64,000 nucleotides of DNA, from NCBI RefSeq assembly GCF_027063845.1, contig NZ_JAMOQU010000072.1:1-64000 (forward strand). Direction: 5' to 3'. Origin of the DNA: Thermococcus sp. GTDB taxonomy: Archaea > Methanobacteriota_B > Thermococci > Thermococcales > Thermococcaceae. This document shows, piece by piece, positions 52,856 through 61,954 of this stretch (position 1 is the first letter of the stretch; every line of letters starts with the position of its first letter). A program made the translations under genes and the position numbers. A model generated the notes under the pieces. The model had not been told where the DNA came from. It saw nothing but the letters and a program-made list of their open reading frames with translations, and did no database searches.

Positions 52856-54286
52856 TCACCCATCGTCCCATACAACAAGTTTTAGCATGCCCTCCTCGAA
52901 CTTTGGCTTTAAGTTCCACTTTATAGAGGGTATGATGGAAATTTCAATACTTTCTCTATCCCAGCCATTTACAGAGTAAAGCCATATCCCTATAGGAATC
53001 TTTATCTTGTTCCCTATGAGATCTTTTAGAGGAATTATTAGGGTCGTCGAATTTCCTTTGTATAGAATCGTTGTATTGTCTCTAACAAGAACTGCTCTAA
53101 CTGGTTCATTAATCTCATCTTTATAAACCATCAAACCTCTAACATCCGACCCACTCAAGATTACGAAGGTTAAATTACCCACTCCCTTGGGAACTGAGAT
53201 AAGCAACTGTGCATTTAACGGCAATTTTCCGTCAAGAATTCCGTAAACAAGAGGTCTCTCAGGAGAGGGTCCCCTGGATAGGTTGTATTCGAGTCTTTCG
53301 ACAATAATATTTTTCTGAGCAACTTCACTCCACGGGGAGTTATTTTTAGATTCTTGTACAACATTCATGTTTGTCGTTAAAGTACCATTTATAATAGCAA
53401 AGTAGTACGTGGGGCTTCCCTCATCCATAAGCTCTGATGCGTAGGTGTAATTGACCGTTATATCGGGTACGGTACTATCATAGGCAGATACTGTGACAAT
53501 GACGTTTCCGTTTCCGGAGAATTTAAAGGAATAAGGACAGCTACCGCCTCCAAAGTTTATCTGAAAATTACTGGAGTCTGGTCCAGTTATGTATATCCTA
53601 ACAAAGGTACCCTCGGGGAGTGTTTTGGTGTATATATATTGGCCTCTCTTAGCAGTCAGTATCGCAGTATCAGCTAGAATGAAACTTAGAGTGTCACCAT
53701 CTGCAAGGTTAATACTACTGCCTGTTTTCAGACTACATATCTCCTCATTTATATAGTGGTTCCCATTTCTAACAATCTCAATGTAACTCACTGTTACAGG
53801 GTTGTTTCCATTTCCGCCGGATACTTGAAAGTATACCCCCGGTGGATTACCATTGGGATTCGAAAATGTCATGTTATCAATATAGACTTTAGGAAAGCTT
53901 CCACTGATTCCTACTTGGAACTTTGAGATATAAGTGAAAATAAGAAAATCCCTTCCCATCGACAGATTGGTGAGCTTATCAATGAGCTCATTCGCGTGCT
54001 CGTTCATAGCGGTTATCTTGTCATAACTAAGGCCAAAACCCGTCTTCCCTCTCAGTCCAAGAATTTTAACTCTCACAAAATTAGTTTCCCAGTCCTCCGG
54101 CTCACCAGGGCTCTTTGTCAGAATGTCCAGCATGTTGTCCGCTATGTTTACCCTCTCATACCATCCAACCATCGAGGCTATCTCACTCCTTAGGTTCTCA
54201 GACGTAGCCGAGACTGTACCAAGTATCATGATTACAAGAACTATCGAGACGAGCGCATCCATCGAAAAGAGCTGGCCGCGTCTCAC
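52856..54286 (-). CDS. Envelope protein with pilin-like N-terminus
   Basis: This 476-aa protein starts at GTG 54286 overlapping the upstream stop (GTGA), after GAGGTGGT. The N-terminus 'RRGQLFSMDALVSIVLVIMILG' looks like a divergent class III signal helix with D in place of the usual E. The ectodomain is beta-rich with sequons and a Gly/Asn loop region. It is comparable in layout to the 695-aa and 796-aa genes downstream, so the three may be subunits of one surface structure. Confidence 0.75.
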   Translation of the reverse strand: MRRGQLFSMDALVSIVLVIMILGTVSATSENLRSEIASMVGWYERVNIADNMLDILTKSPGEPEDWETNFVRVKILGLRGKTGFGLSYDKITAMNEHANELIDKLTNLSMGRDFLIFTYISKFQVGISGSFPKVYIDNMTFSNPNGNPPGVYFQVSGGNGNNPVTVSYIEIVRNGNHYINEEICSLKTGSSINLADGDTLSFILADTAILTAKRGQYIYTKTLPEGTFVRIYITGPDSSNFQINFGGGSCPYSFKFSGNGNVIVTVSAYDSTVPDITVNYTYASELMDEGSPTYYFAIINGTLTTNMNVVQESKNNSPWSEVAQKNIIVERLEYNLSRGPSPERPLVYGILDGKLPLNAQLLISVPKGVGNLTFVILSGSDVRGLMVYKDEINEPVRAVLVRDNTTILYKGNSTTLIIPLKDLIGNKIKIPIGIWLYSVNGWDRESIEISIIPSIKWNLKPKFEEGMLKLVVWDDG

Positions 54287-54789
54287 GATACCACCTCCCA
54301 AGTCCCACCAACCGTGACGTTGAATTCGATAAGCCGTCCCCGATAGTAAAGGTGACCTTCTTCAAGCTGAAATCCTTTTACATCCTTAAGATACTCCTTG
54401 AAAAATTCTCCTATATCCCTAGCTATTCTGGAGTCCCTTGAAGTGTTCTGAGAGAGACCATGGATGAATTTTACAGCTATCGTGATATTCCTGTCGCTTT
54501 CGGAAGTTACACCGAGTCCCACAAACCGAAATCCCACACTTCTGTATTCAGTATAGTTTTGTATAATCTCATTCAGCTTCTCGTATCCTGGCTTGTTAGT
54601 GACAACCCCCGTCTCGATGTAAACTGCGGCCTGTGCCGCGGCGTCCCTTACCACCGTTATCATGACTGAATCTCCGCTCTCGTGGACATATAGAGGAACA
54701 ATAACAACTATCCCAGTGAGTATTATCCCAACTATGAAGAGCATCTCAATCGCGGTCTGTCCTTTACGGATTCTCGCTGACCCTAACAT
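54283..54789 (-). CDS. Class III signal peptide (type IV pilin-like) protein
   Basis: This 168-aa protein has 'RIRKGQTAIEMLFIVGIILTG' at the N-terminus, the Q-x-x-x-E class III (QXSXEXXXL-like) motif cut by the prepilin peptidase before Q, followed by the hydrophobic assembly helix. A small ectodomain follows with sequons. It overlaps the previous gene by 26 nt and the next by 4 nt. Confidence 0.85.
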   Translation of the reverse strand: MLGSARIRKGQTAIEMLFIVGIILTGIVVIVPLYVHESGDSVMITVVRDAAAQAAVYIETGVVTNKPGYEKLNEIIQNYTEYRSVGFRFVGLGVTSESDRNITIAVKFIHGLSQNTSRDSRIARDIGEFFKEYLKDVKGFQLEEGHLYYRGRLIEFNVTVGGTWEVVS

Positions 54790-55213
54790 CTAACCCACCG
54801 ACAGTCTCGTTGTATTTACAAACTATCCAGAGTTCATCATTTGATTGTGTGAGCGTGACCGCACTACTTGATACAATGGGCACGGGAACCTTCTGGGCGG
54901 TTGTATAGGTTTCCCCGTTAATTTCCGCTTCGACTTTTAGTTCGTTAGATGTCGCGTTTAATATGACCCTTACGTACTCACCGCTTTTCAGCGCGAATGG
55001 GCTTGTCTTCCTAACCGCGAATCCATCTCCAGAGGCATAAACCTTGGTCACAGTATCCCGAAGGTCAATTGTGAAGACTTTTAGCTTAGTGGATGCGTCG
55101 AACGCCTTCACCTCTTCAACTTCGTGGGTTGCAAGACTTATCAGACTTACGATGGTTAGGGCGACAAGTGTCACGGCGAACATGAGGTCAAGACTCACCT
55201 GGCCGCCTCTCAT
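54764..55213 (-). CDS. Class III signal peptide (type IV pilin-like) protein
   Basis: This 149-aa protein has 'MRGGQVSLDLMFAVTLVALT', the Q-x-S-L-(E/D) form with Asp at the usual Glu, then a small beta ectodomain ('VRVILNATSNELKVEAEIN'). The start lies 1 nt after the preceding gene. Three such genes in a row suggest a multi-subunit pilus tip or a mixed filament. Confidence 0.82.
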   Translation of the reverse strand: MRGGQVSLDLMFAVTLVALTIVSLISLATHEVEEVKAFDASTKLKVFTIDLRDTVTKVYASGDGFAVRKTSPFALKSGEYVRVILNATSNELKVEAEINGETYTTAQKVPVPIVSSSAVTLTQSNDELWIVCKYNETVGGLDVRVSENP

Positions 55214-55214
55214 T

Positions 55215-55868
55215 TTATCCCCCCGGATTAATATTTATCCTAAGCTCACCAGCCGTTCCGTTATAAAACCAAGAGTCCTCTCGGTCAGGATTCCATTCAA
55301 CGACGATTTTCAATTCAGAGGGTAAGGTAGCAGGGTCAAGACCCAGCCCATAAACAGTCACTCCATCGTCCGCCCATTTAAGCGTGACTCTAGGGCTTAC
55401 CCACACAGAGGAGTTCTTAAACAGGTCTGCTTGGTACATGGCTCTACTCCAGAATGCGTTTTTGCCCTCACCTAAGCGAATCAGCCTTGCTGTTCCGGTG
55501 CCGTTCACGACAGCCACATAGGTTCCATTTCCCCCCGAGGGATACGACCCATACGTGATGAATATCCTCGGAGTGACTACATTTAGCCCTTTTTCTAAAT
55601 ACGAGGGATTCCTAAGATACACTACTTTAATATATGTTGTTGCCTTTGAACCTGGCCCTTGGGCGTAAACTTGGCTTATGGTGTTGGAGATTGCGTTGGC
55701 GAGGCTTTTTTCCTCAAGGGCGATTTGAATCGCTAAAGTACTGGAGGAGGGAGAGCTTGAATCAAACCCCACGTTCTTGACGGAGTAGAGTAGCATAATC
55801 AGCATTACCGAAAACACCAACATAAACTCAAGCGAAATTTGACCGCGCCTTCTAAGGACTAACCCCAT
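55215..55868 (-). CDS. Class III signal peptide (type IV pilin-like) protein
   Basis: This 217-aa protein has 'RRRGQISLEFMLVFSVMLIML', a textbook QISLE class III motif, then an ectodomain with Gly/Ser and sequons ('GNGTYVAVVNGTG'). It is the first pilin-like gene of the operon, 44 nt after the membrane protein gene, and the longest intergenic gap in the set, so an internal promoter is possible. Confidence 0.87.
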   Translation of the reverse strand: MGLVLRRRGQISLEFMLVFSVMLIMLLYSVKNVGFDSSSPSSSTLAIQIALEEKSLANAISNTISQVYAQGPGSKATTYIKVVYLRNPSYLEKGLNVVTPRIFITYGSYPSGGNGTYVAVVNGTGTARLIRLGEGKNAFWSRAMYQADLFKNSSVWVSPRVTLKWADDGVTVYGLGLDPATLPSELKIVVEWNPDREDSWFYNGTAGELRININPGG

Positions 55869-55912
55869 CTCACTCCCTCCATAAGGTCATAGGATTGAAC
55901 CATATTTAACGG

Positions 55913-56530
55913 TTACTCCCCAGATTTGTCTTCAACGACCGCAAATATGCCAGAAGGCGTTCTCTTTGTTTCTACGCCAAAATAACCCCCCGTGAACAGC
56001 TTAAACTTGTACTTCTCGGGAGTGAGCCCGTGTTTGGTGACGATTGTCCGGAGTTCGTCTATGAAGAACTGGGTGAGTTCGTAGTAGAGCAGGTCGAGCG
56101 AGCTCTTCACTCTGTCCCTTACGGCGACCACCAGGGGGAGAATTGCAAAGCCAAGCAGGATTAACGGTGTGCCCGTCAGAACCGTCGCAAGGCCGGTCAG
56201 TCCAACAATGCCCCCAAGAACCGCGTAGGAGAGCCTTTCAAGCCTCTTGAGCTTCTTCCCGAGCTTAACCTTCTCCTCCCAGATGTCGAGTAGGGCTGGA
56301 TTGTAAAAGTCGAAGGCCGTGTGGCGCTTTCCCTTGGCCATCCTCTCCCTTATCAGAGCGTCCCAGTCGTCGGTGTAGTAGATGACCTCCCCGCGAAGCT
56401 TCGCCCTCTCGGCGTCGAGGGAGGAGATAATCCTGATTATGTCCTCCGCACTTTCGTGGGCGATGTGGGAGTAGACGGACTTCTCGTCGAGTTCAAGCGC
56501 GACCTCCACCGAGTCTTTGATGTTCTCCAT
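55913..56530 (-). CDS. Two-helix membrane protein downstream of CetZ
   Basis: This 205-aa protein has a cytoplasmic N-terminal helical part (about 95 residues), a membrane hairpin ('YAVLGGIVGLTGLATVLTG', 'PLILLGFAILPLVVAV') and a cytoplasmic C-terminal part. ATG 56530 overlaps the CetZ-gene stop (TGATG). It is positioned to link the tubulin-like protein to the membrane; that role is inference. Confidence 0.72.
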   Translation of the reverse strand: MENIKDSVEVALELDEKSVYSHIAHESAEDIIRIISSLDAERAKLRGEVIYYTDDWDALIRERMAKGKRHTAFDFYNPALLDIWEEKVKLGKKLKRLERLSYAVLGGIVGLTGLATVLTGTPLILLGFAILPLVVAVRDRVKSSLDLLYYELTQFFIDELRTIVTKHGLTPEKYKFKLFTGGYFGVETKRTPSGIFAVVEDKSGE

Positions 56531-57627
56531 CACCCCTCACCCTCGGGAACTGGGTAGATGTCGTCGAAGTCAGGCAAACCGCTGAGGAGCTCGCTCTTCT
56601 TGGTTTCAGCCTCCTTCTTGGCCTCCATAAAGGACCTCGCGTACTGCTTGGCGGTTTTGACGATTTCCTCGATGCTCCTGCTCTCGTAGATTCCGCTGAG
56701 GAGCGTGACGACCTCAACTTCCCTCTCACGCGGGTCCGGATAAAAGCCCCTGAAAATCTGCTTGCCACGGATTTTGCTCGTGAGGTAATCGAGGGCCTCG
56801 AAGATGTCTCCGGCCTTGAGAACCTCCGGCGGGCCGTGTATTGCGACGAGACCGTAGAGGGCGGACTCGATGTTGGCGTCGAGGTAGAGACCCTCACTCT
56901 CAAAGGACTTGATTATCAGCCTCGACAGGCTCTTCACCTTGCTCGCTTCAGCTTTTGCGTAGCCAACGGTGGCGAAGCTTCCAAAGGCCTTGAGGACGAA
57001 CTTGAGGTCGCTCGCGTCGAGGGTTTGCTCGCCAGGGACATCCACAAGGGCCAGAAGAGAGGCTATCCTCTCGACTATGGTGTAGTTAATCCTCTCGTAG
57101 GCCCTGCTTATGTCGTCGTTGCCCTCCTTCAGCTTGTTGTTGTCTATTGCTATTATTGAGTCGGCAATCTTGGAGAGCTTGTCTATCGTTATGGCGGCGT
57201 TGATTGTGGGCCTTATACCCTCTTCCCTGAGCGGGAGCGCGCCGATGGCAACGACAAGCGAGTCTGGGTACTCCTCCTTCAGGGCTTCCGCGAGGACGGG
57301 CGTTCCGCCGGCACCGGTTCCACCGCCAAAGCCAAAGGTAAGGAAGAAGATGTCAACGTCCTCGTAGCCGACTAGGGAGTTTATCTTGCGCATCACGAGC
57401 GGTAGGTCGCGCTTCATGGCTTCTCTGCCCAGTATTGGGTTCGCATTGACACCCTTACCGCCTGTGAGACTCTCACCTATGAGTATCCTCCTGTCCTGTG
57501 GGACGTGCTTGAGGTACTCCAGGTCGCCGCGGGAGGTGTTCACCGCGAGGGTTTCAAAGTCAACTAGCGCGAACAGGTCGGCTATCTTCGTCCCGCACTG
57601 GCCGATTCCTATTATCAGGGCCCTCAA
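56530..57627 (-). CDS. cetZ: CetZ-like tubulin/FtsZ-family GTPase
   Basis: This 365-aa protein has an N-terminal nucleotide site 'IIGIGQCGTKIADLF' and the tubulin signature 'GFGGGTGAGGTP' near residues 103-114. The T7-loop region 'LLALVDVPGEQTLDASDLKF' keeps D residues, where FtsZ has N-x-D-x-x-D. It lacks the FtsZ C-terminal binding peptide; the tail is an acidic, Lys-containing helix. CetZ proteins in haloarchaea control cell shape and motility. The start is TTG 57627 after GGGGTGA, 6 nt from the preceding gene. Its setting with pilin-like genes is unusual. Confidence 0.85.
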   Translation of the reverse strand: MRALIIGIGQCGTKIADLFALVDFETLAVNTSRGDLEYLKHVPQDRRILIGESLTGGKGVNANPILGREAMKRDLPLVMRKINSLVGYEDVDIFFLTFGFGGGTGAGGTPVLAEALKEEYPDSLVVAIGALPLREEGIRPTINAAITIDKLSKIADSIIAIDNNKLKEGNDDISRAYERINYTIVERIASLLALVDVPGEQTLDASDLKFVLKAFGSFATVGYAKAEASKVKSLSRLIIKSFESEGLYLDANIESALYGLVAIHGPPEVLKAGDIFEALDYLTSKIRGKQIFRGFYPDPREREVEVVTLLSGIYESRSIEEIVKTAKQYARSFMEAKKEAETKKSELLSGLPDFDDIYPVPEGEG

Positions 57628-57633
57628 GGGCCT

Positions 57634-59859
57634 TCACCCCACGACCTTCTGGATGAACCTGTCGTTTTTGTACGTCAGCACCATTGCATCACCGCGAATG
57701 TAGCGTATGAAGCCCGTTGTGAAGAGCTCGACGGCCATCCACCTGCTCGATGGGGAGTAGAACACAAAGAGCACGTTTCCGTCCGGGGTGTAGCCCGGAA
57801 CCAGCACTATCGAGGAATCCACCGGCGCGGTGTAGTTGGCCACCACTACACTTCCGTTCTCAACGCGGAAGTTGAGGTAGGGATTGTAGGCGGAGACGTT
57901 GTAGCTTCCGTAGGGCGCCACGACTAGGTAGTAACCCTCGCCTATTTCAGTCGTATTGGACACCACAAAGGAGTTTCCATAGAGCCTGACGAGGGAGTTC
58001 ACTATCTCGTAGGTCTCGTTCTTGGAGAGTCCGGATGTCACGATTGTAAAAAGCTCCGAACCGAGGGCCAGCCTGACGTCATCAAGGGTGACCTTCGGAA
58101 CGAACTTGTAGCGGGAGAGGTACATCACTGCAAAGGCCGTCTCGACGGGCTTTCCGTTGATTTCACCGCTCTGCTTGGCCTCGATGACAAAGTTGAGGGT
58201 GTCCCTGCTGAAGTTGTAGCCGAACTCAGCCAGAACGTCGGTAACGCGAACGGTCAGCTCAACGGTGGGTTTCTCCCGGATAACGCGGCCGCTCATCGGG
58301 TCGTAGTAGGGCTTCCAGTAGGCCCATCCACCGTCAACGCGCTGGGAAACGAGCCACTCCGCGTGGGGCTTGAGCTCGTCCTTGGGCACGATTCCCCGAA
58401 GGGCCTCAATTATTGAAACGGTCGTCATGACGTCGGGCCTCAGCATGTAGGAGAAGTATGGAGTCGAAACGTAGATTCCCCATCCCCCGTTGGAGGTGCC
58501 CAGAACCCACTTAACTGCGCGCTGAATCAGGGAGTCGTTGGCAGGAACGCCGAGGTCAAAGAGGGCCCTGACGGCGAGTGCCGTCTGGTAGGGCTGGGGG
58601 CCGAGGTTGTTGCCCCAGAGGCCAATTCCATAGGGAAGCTGAGAGGAAATTATGTCGTTGATGGCCTTCTCCTTTTCCTCCGCCGAGAGGGCGTTGAAGT
58701 GGAGCAGTGTCTCGAGGGCGTAGAAGTAAGCGGGGGAGAACCTGTGGGTGCTCACCATCCTCGCCCCATCGACAGTGAGAGCTTCCCTGGCCCACGAGAG
58801 TGCCTTCTCGACGGACTCGTTGGTCGGAACGCAGTATTTGAGAGCGAGGAGGGCGTAGTAAGTTGCCTTCTCGTTTGACGGGCCGGGTTTGACAAGGGGC
58901 CAGCCCCCGTCGTCGTTCTGGAGCGACTCAAGGGCGGAGCACGGGGCAACGTAGGGGTTCTGCTCAGCAGGAAGCTGAGGGGTGTACTGCTCGAGATATG
59001 CAACAGCCATGAGTGCGAATGCAGACGTCTTGACTACCTCAGGAGTCGTGAGGGGATACGTTGGCGACGAGAGCCAGTAGGCGTAGTCGCCGGAAACGTT
59101 GGCGAGTTCGAGCAGTTTGCTCACGAAGAAGGACGTGGTGAAGTCAAGGGGCCTGACGAGCTCAAGGGCATAAGTGAGCATGGTCCTGTCGAGGGTCGTT
59201 ATAGAGTCGCTCCTGAGGAGTTCCTCAACGTTGGAGACAAGGTCCTCAGACACAGGGTAGTTAACGGCGTGGAGGGCTATAACCTTGAGCGCAAGAGCCT
59301 GGGGAGCGGGGAGGGTCGAGGGGGCGGAGAGGAGGAAGCCGACTGCGTTCTTTATTGGGTTCTCCGTATAGTAGTAGCCGTACTCACCGAGAGCCCAGAC
59401 CGCCATGACGGTCGGGTAGAAGGCGGGAGCACTGTCCAGGACGTAGCCCCAACCTCCGTCGGACGAGGACGTCAGAAGATAAGATACCGCACCCGAAACA
59501 CCCTCGATGAGAGCGGAGCGATGAACCGGAGAAACGTACGGTTCTGCCTTAAGAAGGGCAATAAGGGCATAAGAAGTGTCAACCACGTTGCTTGTCTCGT
59601 TCGGAAGGTAACCCCACCCGCCGTCAGAGTTCTGAAGGGAGAGCAGTCTCATGGTGAGGGAGTCGATTTTATCGGCAGACGTGTTGCCAACGGCCTTCTG
59701 GGCACCGGAAAGGGCCATGAGAACGAGGCTCATTTCTCGAACGCTCTGAACGTTGGAAGAGGTATCTTCGAGAAAGTTAACGCTCCAGCTGATTTGGCCA
59801 GCGTAAGCGCCGGGAATTACCAGGAGGATGACCATTAAAACCGCCATTATCCTGTTCAT
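57634..59859 (-). CDS. Secreted alpha/alpha-toroid (prenyltransferase/squalene-cyclase repeat) protein
   Basis: This 741-aa protein has a signal peptide 'MNRIMAVLMVILLVIPGAYAG'. Repeated 'LQNSDGGWGYL', 'SSDGGWGYV', 'LQNDDGGWPLV', 'TSNGGWGIYV' and 'RVDGGWAYW' segments are the Q-x-x-D/N-G-G-W motif of the toroid repeat. There is no DxDD cyclase motif, so it is likely a binding or scaffold domain. The last about 180 residues are a separate beta domain. ATG 59859 follows GGTGTGAG. It is the first gene of the ten-gene operon. Confidence 0.82.
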   Translation of the reverse strand: MNRIMAVLMVILLVIPGAYAGQISWSVNFLEDTSSNVQSVREMSLVLMALSGAQKAVGNTSADKIDSLTMRLLSLQNSDGGWGYLPNETSNVVDTSYALIALLKAEPYVSPVHRSALIEGVSGAVSYLLTSSSDGGWGYVLDSAPAFYPTVMAVWALGEYGYYYTENPIKNAVGFLLSAPSTLPAPQALALKVIALHAVNYPVSEDLVSNVEELLRSDSITTLDRTMLTYALELVRPLDFTTSFFVSKLLELANVSGDYAYWLSSPTYPLTTPEVVKTSAFALMAVAYLEQYTPQLPAEQNPYVAPCSALESLQNDDGGWPLVKPGPSNEKATYYALLALKYCVPTNESVEKALSWAREALTVDGARMVSTHRFSPAYFYALETLLHFNALSAEEKEKAINDIISSQLPYGIGLWGNNLGPQPYQTALAVRALFDLGVPANDSLIQRAVKWVLGTSNGGWGIYVSTPYFSYMLRPDVMTTVSIIEALRGIVPKDELKPHAEWLVSQRVDGGWAYWKPYYDPMSGRVIREKPTVELTVRVTDVLAEFGYNFSRDTLNFVIEAKQSGEINGKPVETAFAVMYLSRYKFVPKVTLDDVRLALGSELFTIVTSGLSKNETYEIVNSLVRLYGNSFVVSNTTEIGEGYYLVVAPYGSYNVSAYNPYLNFRVENGSVVVANYTAPVDSSIVLVPGYTPDGNVLFVFYSPSSRWMAVELFTTGFIRYIRGDAMVLTYKNDRFIQKVVG

Positions 59860-59921
59860 ATACTCACACCCCAACCAAAAATGGAGAGGAATCTAAATAA
59901 AGTTTTCCACGTGGCGTGGAA

Positions 59922-60923
59922 TCAATCAGAGATGAACCTTCCCGTCAATCCCCTTCCTCTGCCGTCCACGTCGTCGCGCATGATGAGAACGACCCTGCTC
60001 GGCTCGTACTCGTCCTCGATGTGGTAGCCGGGGAGGTGCCTCACGAGCTCCTCGGTGAAGGCCCTGATTTCCTCGTGCCTCGGCATGTTGTTGATGGTGA
60101 GCCTGTTCCGCGAGAAGCCGACGAACATGTAGGCTTTGGCCTCGACGAACATCGGGTTCGCTATCTTAATCAGCTCGGCGTACTTTTCGGGACTGTGCAT
60201 GTTCTCGCCTTTAACGAGGGTTAGCCTTATCACCGTCCTCGTTTCCGCGTCGCGCATGAGCCTGAGCGTCTCCATAATCCTTTCCCAGCCGTCGGGAATC
60301 ATCGGGACGTTGACGCGGTTGTAGGTCTCGATGTCCGGAGCCGTGAGCGAGACGTAGAGCTGGGTCGGGAGCTTGTCCTCCCTTATCATCTCCTCCAGCC
60401 TCTCCGGAACGGTTCCGTTGGTGACTATGAAGGTAGTGAAACCGCGCTTGTGGAACTCCTCAACCAGGTCGCCCATGTAGGGATAGAGCATCGGCTCGCC
60501 CGAGAGACTAATCGCCGCGTGCTTCGGGTTCCAGGCCTCTTCGAACTTCTCCCTCGGAACCTTGGGGTTGCCCTTGTAGCCCACCAAAAGCTTCCTCTGG
60601 GCCTTTATGCTCTCCTCGACGATGAAAGCAGGGTCGTCCCAGGGCCGGGGAAGCTCTGTTCCCAGAAAGCTCTCCATCGGGCGCCAGCAGAAGATGCAGT
60701 TGTGGGTGCACCAAGCTAAAACTGGTGTCATCTGCAGGCAGCGGTGGCTTGCTATGCCGTAGAACTTCTGCTTGTAGCAGAATCTGCCCTTTGTGAGGCT
60801 CTCCTTGAGCCAGTGGCAGAGCTTAACGCCACTGTGCCTCCCAACGAGCTCGTAGTGCTGTTTTCGAAACAAGAGCGCGATTTCCTCCGGCATGTTAGGG
60901 TTGGCCTTAACCACTATCGCCAT
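59922..60923 (-). CDS. taw1: 4-demethylwyosine synthase TAW1 (TYW1 homologue)
   Basis: This 333-aa radical SAM enzyme of wyosine synthesis on tRNA-Phe has the C-x3-C-x2-C SAM cluster 'CTHNCIFC' near residue 75 and the second cluster Cys residues 'LCHW', 'FCYKQ' and 'HRCLQM' upstream. It condenses N1-methylguanine with pyruvate carbons at position 37. ATG 60923 follows GGTGAG; ATG 60932 is less likely. A tRNA-Phe(GAA) gene, its substrate, is in this window at 23639. Confidence 0.94.
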   Translation of the reverse strand: MAIVVKANPNMPEEIALLFRKQHYELVGRHSGVKLCHWLKESLTKGRFCYKQKFYGIASHRCLQMTPVLAWCTHNCIFCWRPMESFLGTELPRPWDDPAFIVEESIKAQRKLLVGYKGNPKVPREKFEEAWNPKHAAISLSGEPMLYPYMGDLVEEFHKRGFTTFIVTNGTVPERLEEMIREDKLPTQLYVSLTAPDIETYNRVNVPMIPDGWERIMETLRLMRDAETRTVIRLTLVKGENMHSPEKYAELIKIANPMFVEAKAYMFVGFSRNRLTINNMPRHEEIRAFTEELVRHLPGYHIEDEYEPSRVVLIMRDDVDGRGRGLTGRFISD

Positions 60924-61046
60924 TAGTCTCACCTAACCCAAACTCGGAGGAGGTTTTAAAAACCTGATTGGTCGCGACTGTGCATCGTCGAAAATTCCTT
61001 CGTCAATCTGCGAAAGGTTTAAAAGGTGGAGGCCGAGCCCACAACC

Positions 61047-61181
61047 ATGATGCGCATAAAACCCGAACCCATGCTCAAGCCGAGGGAGATAGTTCTCTTC
61101 CCTGGAGAGGAGCCCGAGGAAGATAACGAGAGGCCTAAGGTAAAGCTCCTCCACGAGATAAGGCGCTACCGCTTGGCCTGA
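61047..61181 (+). CDS. Small 44-aa hypothetical protein
   Basis: ATGATG at 61047 opens a 44-aa frame with charge-rich, non-repetitive sequence ('PREIVLFPGEEPEEDNERP', then 'KLLHEIRRYRLA'). TTTAAAAGG near 61019 is a TATA candidate about 28 bp upstream and would give a leaderless mRNA. It overlaps the convergent methyltransferase gene by 16 nt. Codon use looks like the core genes. No family recognised. Confidence 0.5.
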   Translation: MMRIKPEPMLKPREIVLFPGEEPEEDNERPKVKLLHEIRRYRLA

Positions 61182-61741
61182 ACAACCACGATGTCCTCAA
61201 AGAAGAGGTGCCTTTTGGCGACGACCTCAGCCCTAAGGCCGACTTTCCGGAAAAGATTCAGCGTTTCTTCAATCCCGGTTATCGAACTCTGGACGAGGTA
61301 AACCCTGCCGTTCTCGGTCAGGTAATCAGGCACCTCCCGGATGAACCGGTCTATCACCTCCCTCCCGGTTTCCCCCCCGACGAGGGCCAAATCTATCGGT
61401 TCCTCCGGCTCGCCCGGTAGGTATGGGGCGTTGAAGGTTATCACGTCGAACTTTCCAGAAACGTTCTCAAAGAGGTCGCTCAGGCGAAACTCGACGTTCC
61501 CGATTCCGTTCAGCAGGGCGTTCTTTCTGGCGAGTTCTACGGCCTTTGGGTTCACGTCAACGCCGAGAACGCGTTTGGCTTTTCTCGCCATGAGGAGGGC
61601 TATAATCCCCGTCCCGGTTCCAACGTCGAGTGCAATCTCACCGGGCTTGACCTCAAGGGTCTCGGCGAGGAGAAACGTATCCTCCGCCGGCTCATAGACG
61701 TCCGGGTGGAGTTCAATCCTTATTCCGTAATAGACCGGCAT
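61166..61741 (-). CDS. HemK/PrmC-like class I methyltransferase
   Basis: This 191-aa protein has SAM motif I 'ALDVGTGTGIIAL', then 'VLGVDVNPKAVELARKNA', and the catalytic NPPY-type motif seen as 'FNAPYLPG' (N-A-P-Y). The acceptor could be the release factor aRF1 glutamine, as for the eukaryotic Mtq2/archaeal homologue, or another substrate. I chose ATG 61741 ('MPVYYGIRIELHPDVYEPAED'), which matches the family start; ATG 61747 is in frame too. It follows S27ae by 29 nt. Confidence 0.85.
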   Translation of the reverse strand: MPVYYGIRIELHPDVYEPAEDTFLLAETLEVKPGEIALDVGTGTGIIALLMARKAKRVLGVDVNPKAVELARKNALLNGIGNVEFRLSDLFENVSGKFDVITFNAPYLPGEPEEPIDLALVGGETGREVIDRFIREVPDYLTENGRVYLVQSSITGIEETLNLFRKVGLRAEVVAKRHLFFEDIVVVQAKR

Positions 61742-61770
61742 CGCCATCGCCAAGAGAAAAGAAAGGGAAA

Positions 61771-61944
61771 TCACTTCTTCCACTCGGTGTAGCCGCACCT
61801 TCCGCAGGACCAGCGGTCCTTGTGGTTGGCCATGAAGACGCCCGGCCCGCAGCGCGGGCAGAACTTGTTCTTCCTGACGACCTTTCCACCCTTAACCTCG
61901 TAGAGCTTCCACTTCTGGCTGGTCTTCTTCTTGCCCTTGGCCAT
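61771..61944 (-). CDS. rps27ae: Ribosomal protein S27ae
   Basis: This 57-aa protein has a basic N-terminus ('[17 protein letters not shown]') and a zinc ribbon C-P-R-C ... C-G-R-C ('[10 protein letters not shown]', '[11 protein letters not shown]'). Length and motif are those of archaeal eS31. It sits downstream of S24e, the usual archaeal order. Confidence 0.95.
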   Translation of the reverse strand: MAKGKKKTSQKWKLYEVKGGKVVRKNKFCPRCGPGVFMANHKDRWSCGRCGYTEWKK

Positions 61945-61954
61945 TTACACCACC

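Noticed and set aside
59269..59838. 189-aa plus-strand ORF
   Set aside because: It is antisense to the signal-peptide-bearing toroid protein and its composition is not protein-like.
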